From Neomesorhizobium albiziae (GTDB lineage: Bacteria > Pseudomonadota > Alphaproteobacteria > Rhizobiales > Rhizobiaceae): a stretch of DNA of 64,000 bases. The notes below the pieces were generated by a model. That model searched no databases. It saw nothing but the letters and a program-made list of their open reading frames with translations, and was not told the DNA's origin. The position numbers and the translations under genes were made by a program. Shown in pieces: positions 48,679-57,331 of this stretch. The stretch is from positions 37,894-101,893 of the forward strand of contig NZ_FOSL01000017.1 in the NCBI RefSeq assembly GCF_900114255.1, written 5' to 3'. Position 1 is the stretch's first letter, and each line of letters starts with the position of its first letter.

Positions 48679-49344
48679 ATGCCGATTACGCTGCTTGACG
48701 GAATTCTCGTCGGCTTCACTCTGGTATCCGCGATGCTGGCCATGGTCCGCGGCTTCTCCCGCGAGATCCTTTCCATCGCCTCCTGGGTGGCGGCGGCCGC
48801 TGCGGCCTATTTCTTCTATCCGGCGGTGCTGCCCTACGTGCAGCCCTATGTCGACAACGAGCAGCTCGCCATGGCGGCGGCGGCTGGCATCGTCTTTGTC
48901 ATCGCGCTGATCGTGGTGACGGTCATCACCATGAAGATCGCCGATTTCATCATCGATAGCCGCGTCGGCGCACTGGACCGCACGCTGGGCTTCCTCTACG
49001 GCGCGGCGCGCGGCATCCTGGTCGTGGCCGTCGGCCTGCTGTTCTTCACCTGGCTTGTCGGCTCCAATCCGCCGGCCTGGATCGCCGATGCCAAGTCGCG
49101 GCCGCTGCTCGCCGATATCGGCGCCCGCCTGCAGGCGCTGCTGCCCGACGATCCGGAAAAGTCGATCCTGAAGAAGCTGCAGCCGGGCGGCGGCGAAGCT
49201 CCGGAAGCTGCACCCGAGGGCGGCACTGCGACACCGCCCGCCGAAGGCGGCGCCACGCCGCCCGCCACCGACGCGCCGGCCGATGCACCCGCCGACGCCC
49301 CTGCGGAGGCGCCCGCCGAGGACGCGCCCCCCGCCAACAACTGA
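48679..49344 (+). CDS. CvpA family membrane protein
   Basis: 221 residues with four predicted membrane helices: LLDGILVGFTLVSAMLAMVR, ILSIASWVAAAAAAYFFYP, MAAAAGIVFVIALIVVTVIT and GAARGILVVAVGLLFFTWLV; GALDRTLGFLYGAARG is the family core motif. The last 55 residues are an Ala/Pro/Glu-rich tail. CvpA was named for colicin V production in E. coli, where it is co-located with purF; here purF follows after two small genes. GGAGTGGGA upstream of the ATG. Confidence 0.9.
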   Translation: MPITLLDGILVGFTLVSAMLAMVRGFSREILSIASWVAAAAAAYFFYPAVLPYVQPYVDNEQLAMAAAAGIVFVIALIVVTVITMKIADFIIDSRVGALDRTLGFLYGAARGILVVAVGLLFFTWLVGSNPPAWIADAKSRPLLADIGARLQALLPDDPEKSILKKLQPGGGEAPEAAPEGGTATPPAEGGATPPATDAPADAPADAPAEAPAEDAPPANN

Positions 49345-49387
49345 TTTGCGGCCGACCCGGCGGAGGGCGGCAGTTGCAGCTTACCCG

Positions 49388-49591
49388 TCACAGCAACTGG
49401 CCATACCGCCGGGCGATATCGCAGCGCCAGCGTTTGATCCGCCAGCCTGGATGCTGCTGCTGCCAGCGCGCAATTTCCGCCTGGCCCGCGATCATGCATG
49501 TCATCAGCGACACGTCGCTGGCAGCATACGTCATGCGGCTCTCCTGGCATTCGCCCGTCGCGAGACAAGCCGCTATCACCAGCTCGATCAT
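49388..49591 (-). CDS. Small exported or membrane-associated Cys-containing protein
   Basis: 67 residues: MIELVIAACLATGECQESRM (short hydrophobic start), YAASDVSLMTCMIAGQAEIA, WQQQHPGWRIKRWRCDIARR. Four cysteines (positions 9, 15, 32 and 57) and the H-P-x-W-x-I/V-x-R-W-x-C end resemble small conserved rhizobial proteins of unknown function. AAGGAG lies 7 bases before the ATG, which strongly supports a real gene. It is on the opposite strand to cvpA and purF. Confidence 0.65.
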   Translation of the reverse strand: MIELVIAACLATGECQESRMTYAASDVSLMTCMIAGQAEIARWQQQHPGWRIKRWRCDIARRYGQLL

Positions 49592-49852
49592 GGTCAGCTC
49601 CTTCGATTACCCTGCCGGAAAGGCCCGGGTCATGCGGCAAGTGTGAGCTCGCCTGCAGCTTTCGCCACGAGACGGGAACGATGGGTCGGCGAAATTAGCC
49701 GAAAGCCTGCCGAGATTTCGCTGAAAAATGAAGCGCGATGCGGCTGAGGCTTGCGCCGCCACGGCGAATACTTAAATGGCGGGGCGGAGCCATCCTGATC
49801 GGATCGCCCGCCATGAACAGCGCCCCGCGCCACGAAAGGTCGAGGAAACCCA

Positions 49853-50359
49853 ATGTCCCTGTCGCTTTACGATATCACTGTGCCGGTGTTCATCCGGGCC
49901 TTCGCCAACCTGTCGGCGATCCTCGAAAAGGGCCGCGCCTTCGCGGACGAAAACAAGATCCCGCACAGCGAGCTTCTGGAGGCGCGGCTTTATCCCGACA
50001 TGGCGCCTCTCACCGGCCAGATCCAGCGCGCCAGCGACTCGTCCAAATTCGTCGCCGTTCGCGTCGGCCAGATCGACAATGTTCCGATGGCAGACACCGA
50101 GGCCAGTTTCGACGAATTGCAGGCGCGCATCGCGGCGACCGTCGCCTTGCTGAAATCGATCCCCGCCGATGCGATGGACGGACGCGAAGAGGCGACCGTC
50201 GTGCTGAAGGCCGGCGGTACCGAGCGGACGTTCACCGCGAGGGATTATGTGCTCGCCTTTGCCATCCCCAACTTCTTCTTCCACATCACCACCGCCTACG
50301 ACATCCTGAGGCACAAGGGCGTGCCGCTCGGCAAGCTGGATTACCTCGGCCGCAGTTGA
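49853..50359 (+). CDS. DUF1993 family protein
   Basis: 168 residues, helical. MSLSLYDITVPVFIRAFANL, LEARLYPDMAPLTGQIQRAS, and NFFFHITTAYDILRHKGVPL with the end GKLDYLGRS are diagnostic for DUF1993, a DinB-like four-helix family of unknown function; the His in FFHITTAYDILRH and those upstream are possible metal ligands. GAGGAA precedes the ATG. The 260 bp upstream (49592-49852) hold no gene I can support. It is 142 bp upstream of purF. Confidence 0.88.
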   Translation: MSLSLYDITVPVFIRAFANLSAILEKGRAFADENKIPHSELLEARLYPDMAPLTGQIQRASDSSKFVAVRVGQIDNVPMADTEASFDELQARIAATVALLKSIPADAMDGREEATVVLKAGGTERTFTARDYVLAFAIPNFFFHITTAYDILRHKGVPLGKLDYLGRS

Positions 50360-50501
50360 GCAGACGGCCATTGGCGGCAGCCGACGCGATCGCCAATGGC
50401 CGGGCCGCTTCATCCGCGACAATGCGGCCCGTGAATTGCCGGTGGCATTGCCGGCCCTGTTGCCTTATATGACGGTTTTCCGACGCGAGACTCGTGACCC
50501 G

Positions 50502-51971
50502 ATGGTTGACGCAGCAGCTTCCCTCTCCACAGAGGCCGACGATCATTTCCACGACGAATGCGGCGTGTTCGGCATTTTTGGCCGGCAGGATGCCGCCGCG
50601 ATCGTCACGCTCGGCCTGCACGCCCTGCAGCATCGCGGCCAGGAGGCCGCCGGCATCGTCTCCTATGACGGCTCCCAGTTCCATGTCGAACGACACGTAG
50701 GGCTGATCGGCGACACATTCACCAAGCAGTCGGTGATCGACCGCCTGCAAGGCACCCGCGCCATCGGCCATACGCGTTACGCCACCACCGGCGGCGCCGG
50801 CCTGCGCAATGTGCAGCCCTTCTTCGCCGAGCTTTCGACCGGCGGGCTCGCCGTCGCCCACAATGGCAACATCACCAACGCCCTTACCGTGCAGCGCACG
50901 CTGCAGAAGCAGGGTTCGATCTTCTCGTCGACTTCAGACACCGAGACCATTCTGCATCTCGTCGCCACCTCGAAGGAGCGCGACATCAACTCGCGCTTCA
51001 TCGAGGCGATCCGCCAGCTCGAAGGCGCCTTCTCGCTGGTCGCGCTGACCTCGAAGAAGATGATCGGCGTGCGCGATCCCTTGGGCATCCGGCCGCTGGT
51101 TCTGGGCGACCTCGACGGGTCGTGGATCCTCGCTTCCGAAACCTGCGCGCTCGACATCATCGGCGCCCGTTTCGTGCGCGACCTGAAGCCCGGCGAGATG
51201 GTCGTCGTCACGTCCAAGGGCATCGAGAGCCACTTCCCGTTCGAGCCGCAGAAGTCGCGCTTCTGCATCTTCGAATACGTCTATTTCGCGCGGCCGGATT
51301 CCTCCGTGGAAGGCCGCAATGTCTACGACATCCGCAAGAACATCGGCGCCGAACTCGCCAGGGAAAGCCCGGTCGAGGCCGATATCGTGGTGCCCGTGCC
51401 GGACTCGGGCACGCCGGCAGCGATCGGCTTTTCCCAGGAAGCCGGCATCCCGTTCGAGCTTGGCATCATCCGCAACCATTATGTCGGCCGCACCTTCATT
51501 TCGCCGGGCGATTCCATCCGCCACATGGGCGTCAAGCTGAAGCACAACGCCAACCGCCGCATGATCGAGGGCAAGCGCGTGGTGCTGGTCGACGATTCCA
51601 TCGTGCGCGGCACCACCAGCCAGAAGATCGTGCAGATGGTGCGCGACGCCGGCGCCAAGGAGGTGCATATGCGCATCGCCTCGCCGCCTACCCGCGCCTC
51701 CTGCTTCTACGGCGTCGACACGCCGGAAAAGGCCAAGCTTCTGGCCTCGCGCATGTCGATCGAGGAGATGGCCGACTTCATTCGCGTCGATTCGCTCGGC
51801 TTCCTCACCATCGACGGGCTCTACCGCGCCGTCGGCGAGGCCGGCCGCAACGAAGAGCAGCCGCAGTTCTGCGACGCCTGCTTCACCGACCAGTATCCGA
51901 CCCGCCTGCTCGACCATGAAGGCGCCGACAATGTCCGCACCCTGTCGCTGCTGGCGACTGGCGGGCAGTAG
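50502..51971 (+). CDS. purF: Amidophosphoribosyltransferase
   Basis: First committed step of purine synthesis: PRPP plus glutamine to phosphoribosylamine. 489 residues as called. The short N-terminal propeptide ends just before the nucleophile Cys in DECGVFGIFG; TIGHTRYATTGGA-type glutaminase residues follow (AIGHTRYATTG), and the PRPP-binding loop is VVLVDDSIVRGTTSQ. The Cys pair region and C-terminal FCDACFTDQYPTRL are also typical. I chose ATG 50502, 20 residues before the Cys; ATG 50469 is an alternative. Confidence 0.95.
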   Translation: MVDAAASLSTEADDHFHDECGVFGIFGRQDAAAIVTLGLHALQHRGQEAAGIVSYDGSQFHVERHVGLIGDTFTKQSVIDRLQGTRAIGHTRYATTGGAGLRNVQPFFAELSTGGLAVAHNGNITNALTVQRTLQKQGSIFSSTSDTETILHLVATSKERDINSRFIEAIRQLEGAFSLVALTSKKMIGVRDPLGIRPLVLGDLDGSWILASETCALDIIGARFVRDLKPGEMVVVTSKGIESHFPFEPQKSRFCIFEYVYFARPDSSVEGRNVYDIRKNIGAELARESPVEADIVVPVPDSGTPAAIGFSQEAGIPFELGIIRNHYVGRTFISPGDSIRHMGVKLKHNANRRMIEGKRVVLVDDSIVRGTTSQKIVQMVRDAGAKEVHMRIASPPTRASCFYGVDTPEKAKLLASRMSIEEMADFIRVDSLGFLTIDGLYRAVGEAGRNEEQPQFCDACFTDQYPTRLLDHEGADNVRTLSLLATGGQ

Positions 51972-52029
51972 CCGACATCAACGCATGAGTCTGGCCGGCT
52001 TACAGTCTTCTTCGCGCGTGCTTTGTCGC

Positions 52030-52186
52030 GCCCCCCTCTGGCCTGCCGGCCATCTCCCCCACGAGGGGGGAGATCAGCTTTCATTTCCGCCTTCGCCAAT
52101 CTTCTATGTGTCAAGACGAGCGCCAACCATGCGGTCGGCCAATCTCCCCCCTTGTGGGGGAGATGTCCGGCAGGACAGAGGGGGGC
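52030..52186. repeat. Long inverted repeat with 45-bp arms, copy B (between purF and an SDR gene)
   Basis: Arms 52030-52074 and 52142-52186 with a 67-bp centre. The right arm is identical to copy A's; the left arm has three changes. Two of these turn the small hairpin gtcc/ggac into ggcc/ggcc, keeping it paired. The centre is homologous to that of copy A but inverted (gattggcgaa then gaaatgaaag in one strand of each). It ends 31 bp before the SDR start codon. Confidence 0.9.
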
Positions 52187-52217
52187 AACGTAGGGCACTA
52201 ACCGGAGAACTTGCCCA

Positions 52218-52991
52218 ATGACCCCCGATCTCACCGGCCGCATCGCGCTGGTCACCGGCGCCTCGCGCGGCATCGGCTATCACATCGCCAGGCAGATGGC
52301 GGCGGCGGGCGCGCATGTGATCGCGGTCGCCCGCACTGTCGGCGGCCTGGAAGAGCTCGACGACGAGATCAAGGCCGAGCGCGCCAAGACTGGCAAGGGC
52401 GAAGCGACCCTAGTGCCGCTCGATCTCACCGACATGCAAGGCATCGACCGGCTCGGCGGCGCCATCAACGAGCGCTGGAAAAAGCTCGACGTGCTGGTCG
52501 CCAACGCCGCCGTGCTCGGCGTCATCTCGCCCATCGGCCATGTCGAGGCAAAAGTGTTCGACAAGGTGATGGCGGTCAACGTCACCGGCACCTGGCGGCT
52601 GATCCGCTCGGTCGACCCGCTGCTGCGCGCTTCGGATGCCGGCCGCGCCATCGTGCTGTCCTCCAACGCCGCGCATTCGGCGCGTGCTTTCTGGGCGCCC
52701 TACGCCGCCTCCAAAGCGGCGGTGGAAACGCTGATGCGTTCCTGGGCCGACGAAACGAAAAACATGGCCCTGCGCGTCAACGCCGCCGATCCCGGGGGCA
52801 CCCGCACCGCGATGCGCGCCCAGGCCTTTCCCGGCGAGAACCCGGAGACGCTGCCGCATCCTTCCGAGATCGCCTCGCGCATCCTTGGCATGGCCAGCCC
52901 CGCCCTCACCCGCACCGGCCAGATCTACCAGGCGAAGTTCGACCGCTGGATGGAATACCAGCAGCCGGCCGAGGTCGCGGCGGCCGGCTGA
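52218..52991 (+). CDS. SDR-family oxidoreductase
   Basis: 257-residue classical short-chain dehydrogenase. Cofactor motif VTGASRGIGYHIARQM, VANAAVLG in place of NNAG, catalytic Ser in VLSSNAAHSAR and YAASKAAVE (Tyr, Lys), C-terminal GQIYQAKFDRW. A CGGAG lies about 11 bases before the ATG, right after the repeat. Substrate unknown. The downstream gap to the convergent OsmC gene is 38 bp. Confidence 0.88.
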   Translation: MTPDLTGRIALVTGASRGIGYHIARQMAAAGAHVIAVARTVGGLEELDDEIKAERAKTGKGEATLVPLDLTDMQGIDRLGGAINERWKKLDVLVANAAVLGVISPIGHVEAKVFDKVMAVNVTGTWRLIRSVDPLLRASDAGRAIVLSSNAAHSARAFWAPYAASKAAVETLMRSWADETKNMALRVNAADPGGTRTAMRAQAFPGENPETLPHPSEIASRILGMASPALTRTGQIYQAKFDRWMEYQQPAEVAAAG

Positions 52992-53029
52992 CCGCCCGGC
53001 ATTTGGCGGCAACGCCAGCTGAAAAACCG

Positions 53030-53539
53030 TCAGACGGCCTTGGCCGTCACCGAAAGCTCCGGCTTGGTGTTGATCGTCTGGAACACCACGCAATAGCGCT
53101 CGGTCAGCTTCAAGAGCGTATCGATACGCTCCTGCGGCTCGTCAGTGTCGAGCTCGAAGCCGAGCCTGATTGCCCTGAAGCCCACCGGCGCATCCTTCGC
53201 CACGCCCAGCGTGCCGCGAAAATCGAGGTCGCCCTCGGCACTCACCGTGGCCCCGCCGAGCCGGAATTCCAGCGCCGTCGCAACCGCCTTCATCGTCACT
53301 CCGGCGCAGGCCACCAGCGCCTCGAGCAGCATGTCGCCCGAACACAGCTCCAGGCCGCTGCCGCCGGTCGCCGGATGCAGGCCGGCAACCGCAAGCGCCC
53401 TGCCCGTCTCCACCTTGCAGGCAATCGACTGTTCGTCGATTGACCCCTTTGCCCTGAGCGTGATCAGCGCCTGGCCCGCGTCCTCGCGATAAGCTTCCTT
53501 CAGCGGCGTCTGCATCGCCTTCAGTTCCGCGGCATCCAT
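53030..53539 (-). CDS. OsmC-family protein
   Basis: 169 residues of the OsmC/Ohr peroxiredoxin-like family. The two redox cysteines are in LELCSGDMLLEALVACAGVT (positions about 65 and 79, right order and spacing). LDFRGTLGVAKDAPVGFRAI and TLLKLTERYCVVFQTINTKP complete the fold. Such proteins reduce organic hydroperoxides with lipoyl or thiol donors. The ATG 53539 gives MDAAELKAMQTPLKEAYRE; the longer frame upstream looks noncoding. Divergent from the lectin-like gene. Confidence 0.88.
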   Translation of the reverse strand: MDAAELKAMQTPLKEAYREDAGQALITLRAKGSIDEQSIACKVETGRALAVAGLHPATGGSGLELCSGDMLLEALVACAGVTMKAVATALEFRLGGATVSAEGDLDFRGTLGVAKDAPVGFRAIRLGFELDTDEPQERIDTLLKLTERYCVVFQTINTKPELSVTAKAV

Positions 53540-53708
53540 CGTGCTTCTCCAAGTTTCGGTCATCCTAACCGATGGCATGCCGGAAGGAACCGTCGGGGTT
53601 TCGGCCCGTTCTCCCAATGCACAAAGTCGTGATCGGCGGACGAAAACTCCGTCTTTTACAGTTCATACAAATGTTGAAAGAATCCACAGCAGAATGGGAG
53701 GACATTTC

Positions 53709-54341
53709 ATGCGAAAATCATTGCTCTTGTCAGCCGCGGTACTTCTCGTCGCGTTCGGCGCCGCCAAGGCGCAGGATACGACGATGAGCTTCTTCATCAC
53801 CAGCGCCGGTTCCGGCAACGGCGCCAATCTGGGCGGCCTTGAAGGCGCCGACGCGATTTGCCAGAAGCTCGCCGAAGCCGCCGGCGTAACCGGTCCGAAG
53901 ACCTGGCGCGCCTATCTCTCCACCAGCGAAGTGAACGCCAAGGATCGCATCGGCGCCGGGCCGTGGTACAACGCCAAGGGTGAGAAGATCGCCGACGATG
54001 TCGCCTCGCTGCACAGCGACGCCAACAACATCACCAAGCAGACCGCGCTCGACGAAAAGGGCAATGTCATCAGCGGCCGCGGCGACGAGCCCAACCGCCA
54101 CGACATCCTGACCGGTACGATGGCGGACGGCACCAAGGCCGCCGACCAGACCTGCGGCGACTGGACCCTGAGCGGCGCGGAGGGAAGCGCCATGGTCGGC
54201 CATCACGACCGCATGGGGCCGGACACGCTGGCGACGGCGAAATCCTGGAACGCCGCGCACCCCTCGCGTGGCGGCTGCAGCCAGGATGCGTTGACGGGCA
54301 CCGGCGGCGACGGGCTGCTTTACTGCTTCGCCGCCGACTGA
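53709..54341 (+). CDS. Secreted lectin-like protein
   Basis: 210 residues. Signal peptide (residues 1-22, RKSLLLSAAVLLVAFGAAKA then Q). The mature part starts TMSFFITSAGSGNGANLGGL and has EGADAICQKLAEAAG, WRAYLST, RIGAGPWYNAKG, GRGDEPNRHDILTG, QTCGDWTLSG and LLYCFAAD. The pattern (Gly-Leu-x-Gly-Ala-Asp-x-x-Cys, W-x-A-Y-L-S-T, Cys-x-x-Trp, final Tyr-Cys-F) is that of the collagen-NC10/endostatin C-type-lectin-like fold often called lectin in rhizobial annotations; Cys pairs would form disulfides. Ligand unknown. GGGAGGA precedes the ATG. Followed by a terminator. Confidence 0.78.
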   Translation: MRKSLLLSAAVLLVAFGAAKAQDTTMSFFITSAGSGNGANLGGLEGADAICQKLAEAAGVTGPKTWRAYLSTSEVNAKDRIGAGPWYNAKGEKIADDVASLHSDANNITKQTALDEKGNVISGRGDEPNRHDILTGTMADGTKAADQTCGDWTLSGAEGSAMVGHHDRMGPDTLATAKSWNAAHPSRGGCSQDALTGTGGDGLLYCFAAD

Positions 54342-54359
54342 TTTTTTAACGCCTCCGGC

Positions 54360-54391
54360 AGCCACGGGCTCACTCCAGCCCGTGGCTTTTT
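54360..54391 (+). terminator. Intrinsic terminator after the lectin-like gene
   Basis: Stem agccacgggct / agcccgtggct with a 6-base loop, then ttttt. It ends transcription of the secreted lectin-like gene 18 bp after its stop. Confidence 0.85.
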
Positions 54392-54429
54392 GCACGTCGT
54401 TGAGAGGTTGACGGCAAATCGCCAACGTC

Positions 54430-55016
54430 TGCGATTGGCGGCGACATCCTTCTATTCGTCATCCTCGGGCGGAGCAGGAGCGAAGCTCCGTCGCTGAAAC
54501 TGCCAATCTCCCCACCTGTGGGGGAGTGAGGAGTGGTTGCCAAAGGCAACGAAAAGCCAACGATTTGGCTTTTCGAACGACGAACGCCCGAAGCCATAGC
54601 GAAGGGCCGGAGCCGGGAGGCCAGAGGGGGGCGTGAAGAAACTCGAGTTCTCCGGAAACCGGCTTCTCCCTCGCGTCTCGCCCAACCAGCGCCCCGCTTC
54701 CCGACCACCTTTCTTCCAATGGCCAGACTGCTTTGCAGGGCGTGGCGACGGAGACGCTTGTGCTGATGAAAAGACCCCCTCTCCGTCTCGGCTTCGCCTC
54801 GACACCTCTCCCCCGCTTCGCAGGGGGCGAGGAACCGCTGCCGCGATGCCAGCGCCTCTCCAGCTTGGGTTCCTCGCCCCCATACATGGGGGAGAGGTGG
54901 TTTGCGCAGCAAACCGGAGAGGGGGCCTTGCGAGCACCGCCGCCCCTGAGCAAGGGCCAGGAAGAGGGGCTGGCGACGCCGACGCCCCCTCACGCAACGG
55001 TGCCCCTCGTCGATGA
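54430..55016. repeat. Gene-free composite of palindromic repeats
   Basis: About 590 bp with no credible gene; the ORFs on both strands have random composition. It starts with a part related to the 45-bp-arm repeat (aatctccccacctgtggggg at about 54505, and ggccagaggggggc near 54619) separated by about 95 bp of other sequence including aaaagccaa/ttggctttt dyads. A second part at 54775-54923 has ccccctctcc ... cctctccccc paired with gggggagagg ... ggagaggggg. These look like nested mosaic elements accumulated in one gap before the aas gene. Confidence 0.65.
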
Positions 55017-55097
55017 TTGACCTTCCCCACACATGCGCTACCCTTGAAGGCAAGCGGACGATCAGAGACGCGACCGAAAACTGCTGGGAGGTGCGGC

Positions 55098-57326
55098 GTG
55101 GTCCTTACCGGTGCGATGCTTCTTGCGGTCGTTCTGGCGCTTGTCGCCGTGGCGATCGTACTCAAGGTCCAGCTCGGCCTTTCCTTCACGCAAGCGCTTC
55201 TCTACGCGCCGCTGAAGCTCGCCTGGCGGGTGGACGATACGCGCCTCGGCATAGCCCGGGACGCCGAAACGCCGGTCATCTATGCAATCTCGCACCAGTC
55301 GAAGCTCGACCCGGCGCTGATGCTGTCGCTGCTGCCCGAGCAGACCTTGCATATCCTCGACGACTATTCGGCCACATCGATGTGGCTCGAACCGTGGCGC
55401 GAGCTCGCCCGCACCATCGCCTTCAACGCGGAGCATGTGTTCGTCAGCCGGCGCCTGGTGCGCCATTTGCGCGGAAGGGGCCGTCTCGCCGTCTATTTTC
55501 CTGCCGCGGCCGAGCCTGACATGAAGGCTTTCCGGCTGTTTCGCGCGGTCGCCCGCATCGCGTTGAAGGCGGACGCGAAGATCGTGCCCATCGTCGTCGG
55601 CGGGGCCCGCCACCTGCCGATGTCTTCGACGCCGGCCGAACATGCGCCGCGCCGCTGGTTTCCGGAACTTCGCCTCAGCGTCCTTGAGCCGATGACCATC
55701 GCCGCGCTGATGGAGCGCGCCGGCCCGCAGCAGTCGATGGCGGCCACTGCCCTCTTCGACCGCGTCGCCGAGGCGCATGTCGCCGCATCCGACCCTGCCG
55801 ATACCGTGTTCACCGCGATCCGGGACGCGGCTCTCCGGTTCGGCCCTTCGCGAACGATTGTCGAGGACGTCGTCACCGGCTCGATGACCTACCGGAAGAT
55901 GATGATTGCCACGCGCGTGCTGGCCGGCCGGTTTTCGCATGTCGATCAGCCGGGGGAAGCCGTCGGCCTGATGCTGCCCAATGCCAACGGCGTCGCCATT
56001 GCCTTCCTCGGCCTGCAGTCGGCGGGCCGCGTGCCGGCAATGATCAACTATACGGCGGGCACCGCCAGCATTTCCGCGGCGATCCGCACCGCCACCATCC
56101 GCACCGTCATCTGCTCGCGGACCTTCGTCCAGAAGGCGGATCTCGGCGCCGTGGTCGAAACAATCGAGCAGGCCGGCGCGAAATTCGTCTGGCTGGAGGA
56201 TGTGCGCGACAGCGTCTCCATTTTTGAGAAGGCAATCGGCGCGCTGTTGTGGCGTTTCCCCGTCGTCGACCGCGATCCGGCCAAACCCGCCGTGGTTTTG
56301 TTCACCTCCGGCTCCGAAGGGCTGCCCAAGGGCGTGGTGCTGTCGCACAGGAACCTGATCGCCAACGCCATGCAGGCGGAAGCGCGGCTGACGCTGACCC
56401 CTCAGGATACGCTGCTCAACGTGCTGCCGGTCTTCCACTCCTTCGGCCTGATGGCCGGCACCGTCCTGCCGTTTCTGATCGGCGTGCGGCTGTTCCTCTA
56501 CCCGTCGCCACTGCACTACAAGCTCATTCCGGAAGTCGCCGCCAAGGTGAAGCCCACCATTCTCGTCGGCACCGACACCTTCCTCAACGGCTATGCGCGC
56601 ACCGCCAAGGACAGCGATTTTGCCAGCCTGCGGCTGGTCGTCGCCGGCGCCGAAGCGGTGAAGGCGGAGACCCGCCGGGTCTGGCGCGAACGGTTCGGCG
56701 CCGAGATCGTCGAAGGTTTCGGCCTCACCGAGGCATCCCCGGTCGTCGCGGTAAACACCGCCATCCACGGACGCGATGGCACGGTCGGGCGCCTGATGCC
56801 CGGCATGCGCATGAAGCTCGAGCCCGTCGAGGGAATTGCCGAGGGTGGACGCCTTGTGATCTCCGGGCCCAACGTGATGATGGGCTACATGACCGCCGAC
56901 AGGCCGGGCGAACTGCAGCCGCTCGTCGACGGCTGGCACGACACCGGCGATATCGTTTCGGTCGACCGCGAGGGCTACATTTCCATTCGCGGCCGCGCCA
57001 AGCGCTTTGCCAAGATCGGCGGCGAGATGGTGTCGTTGGGCGCCGTCGAGATGCTCGTGCAGTCGCTATGGCCGGAAGAACACCATGCGGCGGTCACCGT
57101 ACCCGACAAACGCAAGGGCGAGCGCATCGTGCTGGTCACCACCTGCGACAGCGCCGACACCAAGGCATTGCGGCAATATGGCCGCCAGAGCGGGACCTCC
57201 GAACTGGCCATCCCCGACGATATCGTCAAGATCGAGGAAATGCCGGTTCTGGGTTCCGGCAAGACCGACTACACGGCAGTGCGCCGCATCGCCGTCGAAA
57301 GGCTCGGGCTTGAGGCCGCTGCCTGA
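55098..57326 (+). CDS. Bifunctional acyltransferase / acyl-ACP (AMP-forming) synthetase, Aas-like
   Basis: 742 residues. A membrane helix (residues about 7-24) leads to a PlsC acyltransferase domain with HQSKLDP (H-x4-D motif) and VFVSRRLVR, then an adenylate-forming domain: VLFTSGSEGLPKGVVLSHRN (AMP-binding loop), GFGLTEASPV and WHDTGDIVSVDREGY. In E. coli Aas, such a protein re-acylates lyso-phosphatidylethanolamine using acyl-ACP it makes itself. I chose GTG 55098 because GGGAGG lies 6 bases upstream; ATG 55116 is an alternative and upstream in-frame sequence is repeat-derived. It converges on pssA with a 5 bp gap. Confidence 0.85.
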   Translation: MVLTGAMLLAVVLALVAVAIVLKVQLGLSFTQALLYAPLKLAWRVDDTRLGIARDAETPVIYAISHQSKLDPALMLSLLPEQTLHILDDYSATSMWLEPWRELARTIAFNAEHVFVSRRLVRHLRGRGRLAVYFPAAAEPDMKAFRLFRAVARIALKADAKIVPIVVGGARHLPMSSTPAEHAPRRWFPELRLSVLEPMTIAALMERAGPQQSMAATALFDRVAEAHVAASDPADTVFTAIRDAALRFGPSRTIVEDVVTGSMTYRKMMIATRVLAGRFSHVDQPGEAVGLMLPNANGVAIAFLGLQSAGRVPAMINYTAGTASISAAIRTATIRTVICSRTFVQKADLGAVVETIEQAGAKFVWLEDVRDSVSIFEKAIGALLWRFPVVDRDPAKPAVVLFTSGSEGLPKGVVLSHRNLIANAMQAEARLTLTPQDTLLNVLPVFHSFGLMAGTVLPFLIGVRLFLYPSPLHYKLIPEVAAKVKPTILVGTDTFLNGYARTAKDSDFASLRLVVAGAEAVKAETRRVWRERFGAEIVEGFGLTEASPVVAVNTAIHGRDGTVGRLMPGMRMKLEPVEGIAEGGRLVISGPNVMMGYMTADRPGELQPLVDGWHDTGDIVSVDREGYISIRGRAKRFAKIGGEMVSLGAVEMLVQSLWPEEHHAAVTVPDKRKGERIVLVTTCDSADTKALRQYGRQSGTSELAIPDDIVKIEEMPVLGSGKTDYTAVRRIAVERLGLEAAA

Positions 57327-57331
57327 GCCCG

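Noticed and set aside
54452..55189. 245-codon minus-strand frame and other ORFs in the 54.4-55.1 kb gap
   Set aside because: Low-complexity Arg/Pro/Gly/Ser composition explained by the palindromic repeats; no homology recognised.
55062..56939. 625-codon minus-strand frame opposite the Aas-like gene
   Set aside because: Antisense shadow; the plus-strand protein has all PlsC and AMP-binding motifs.
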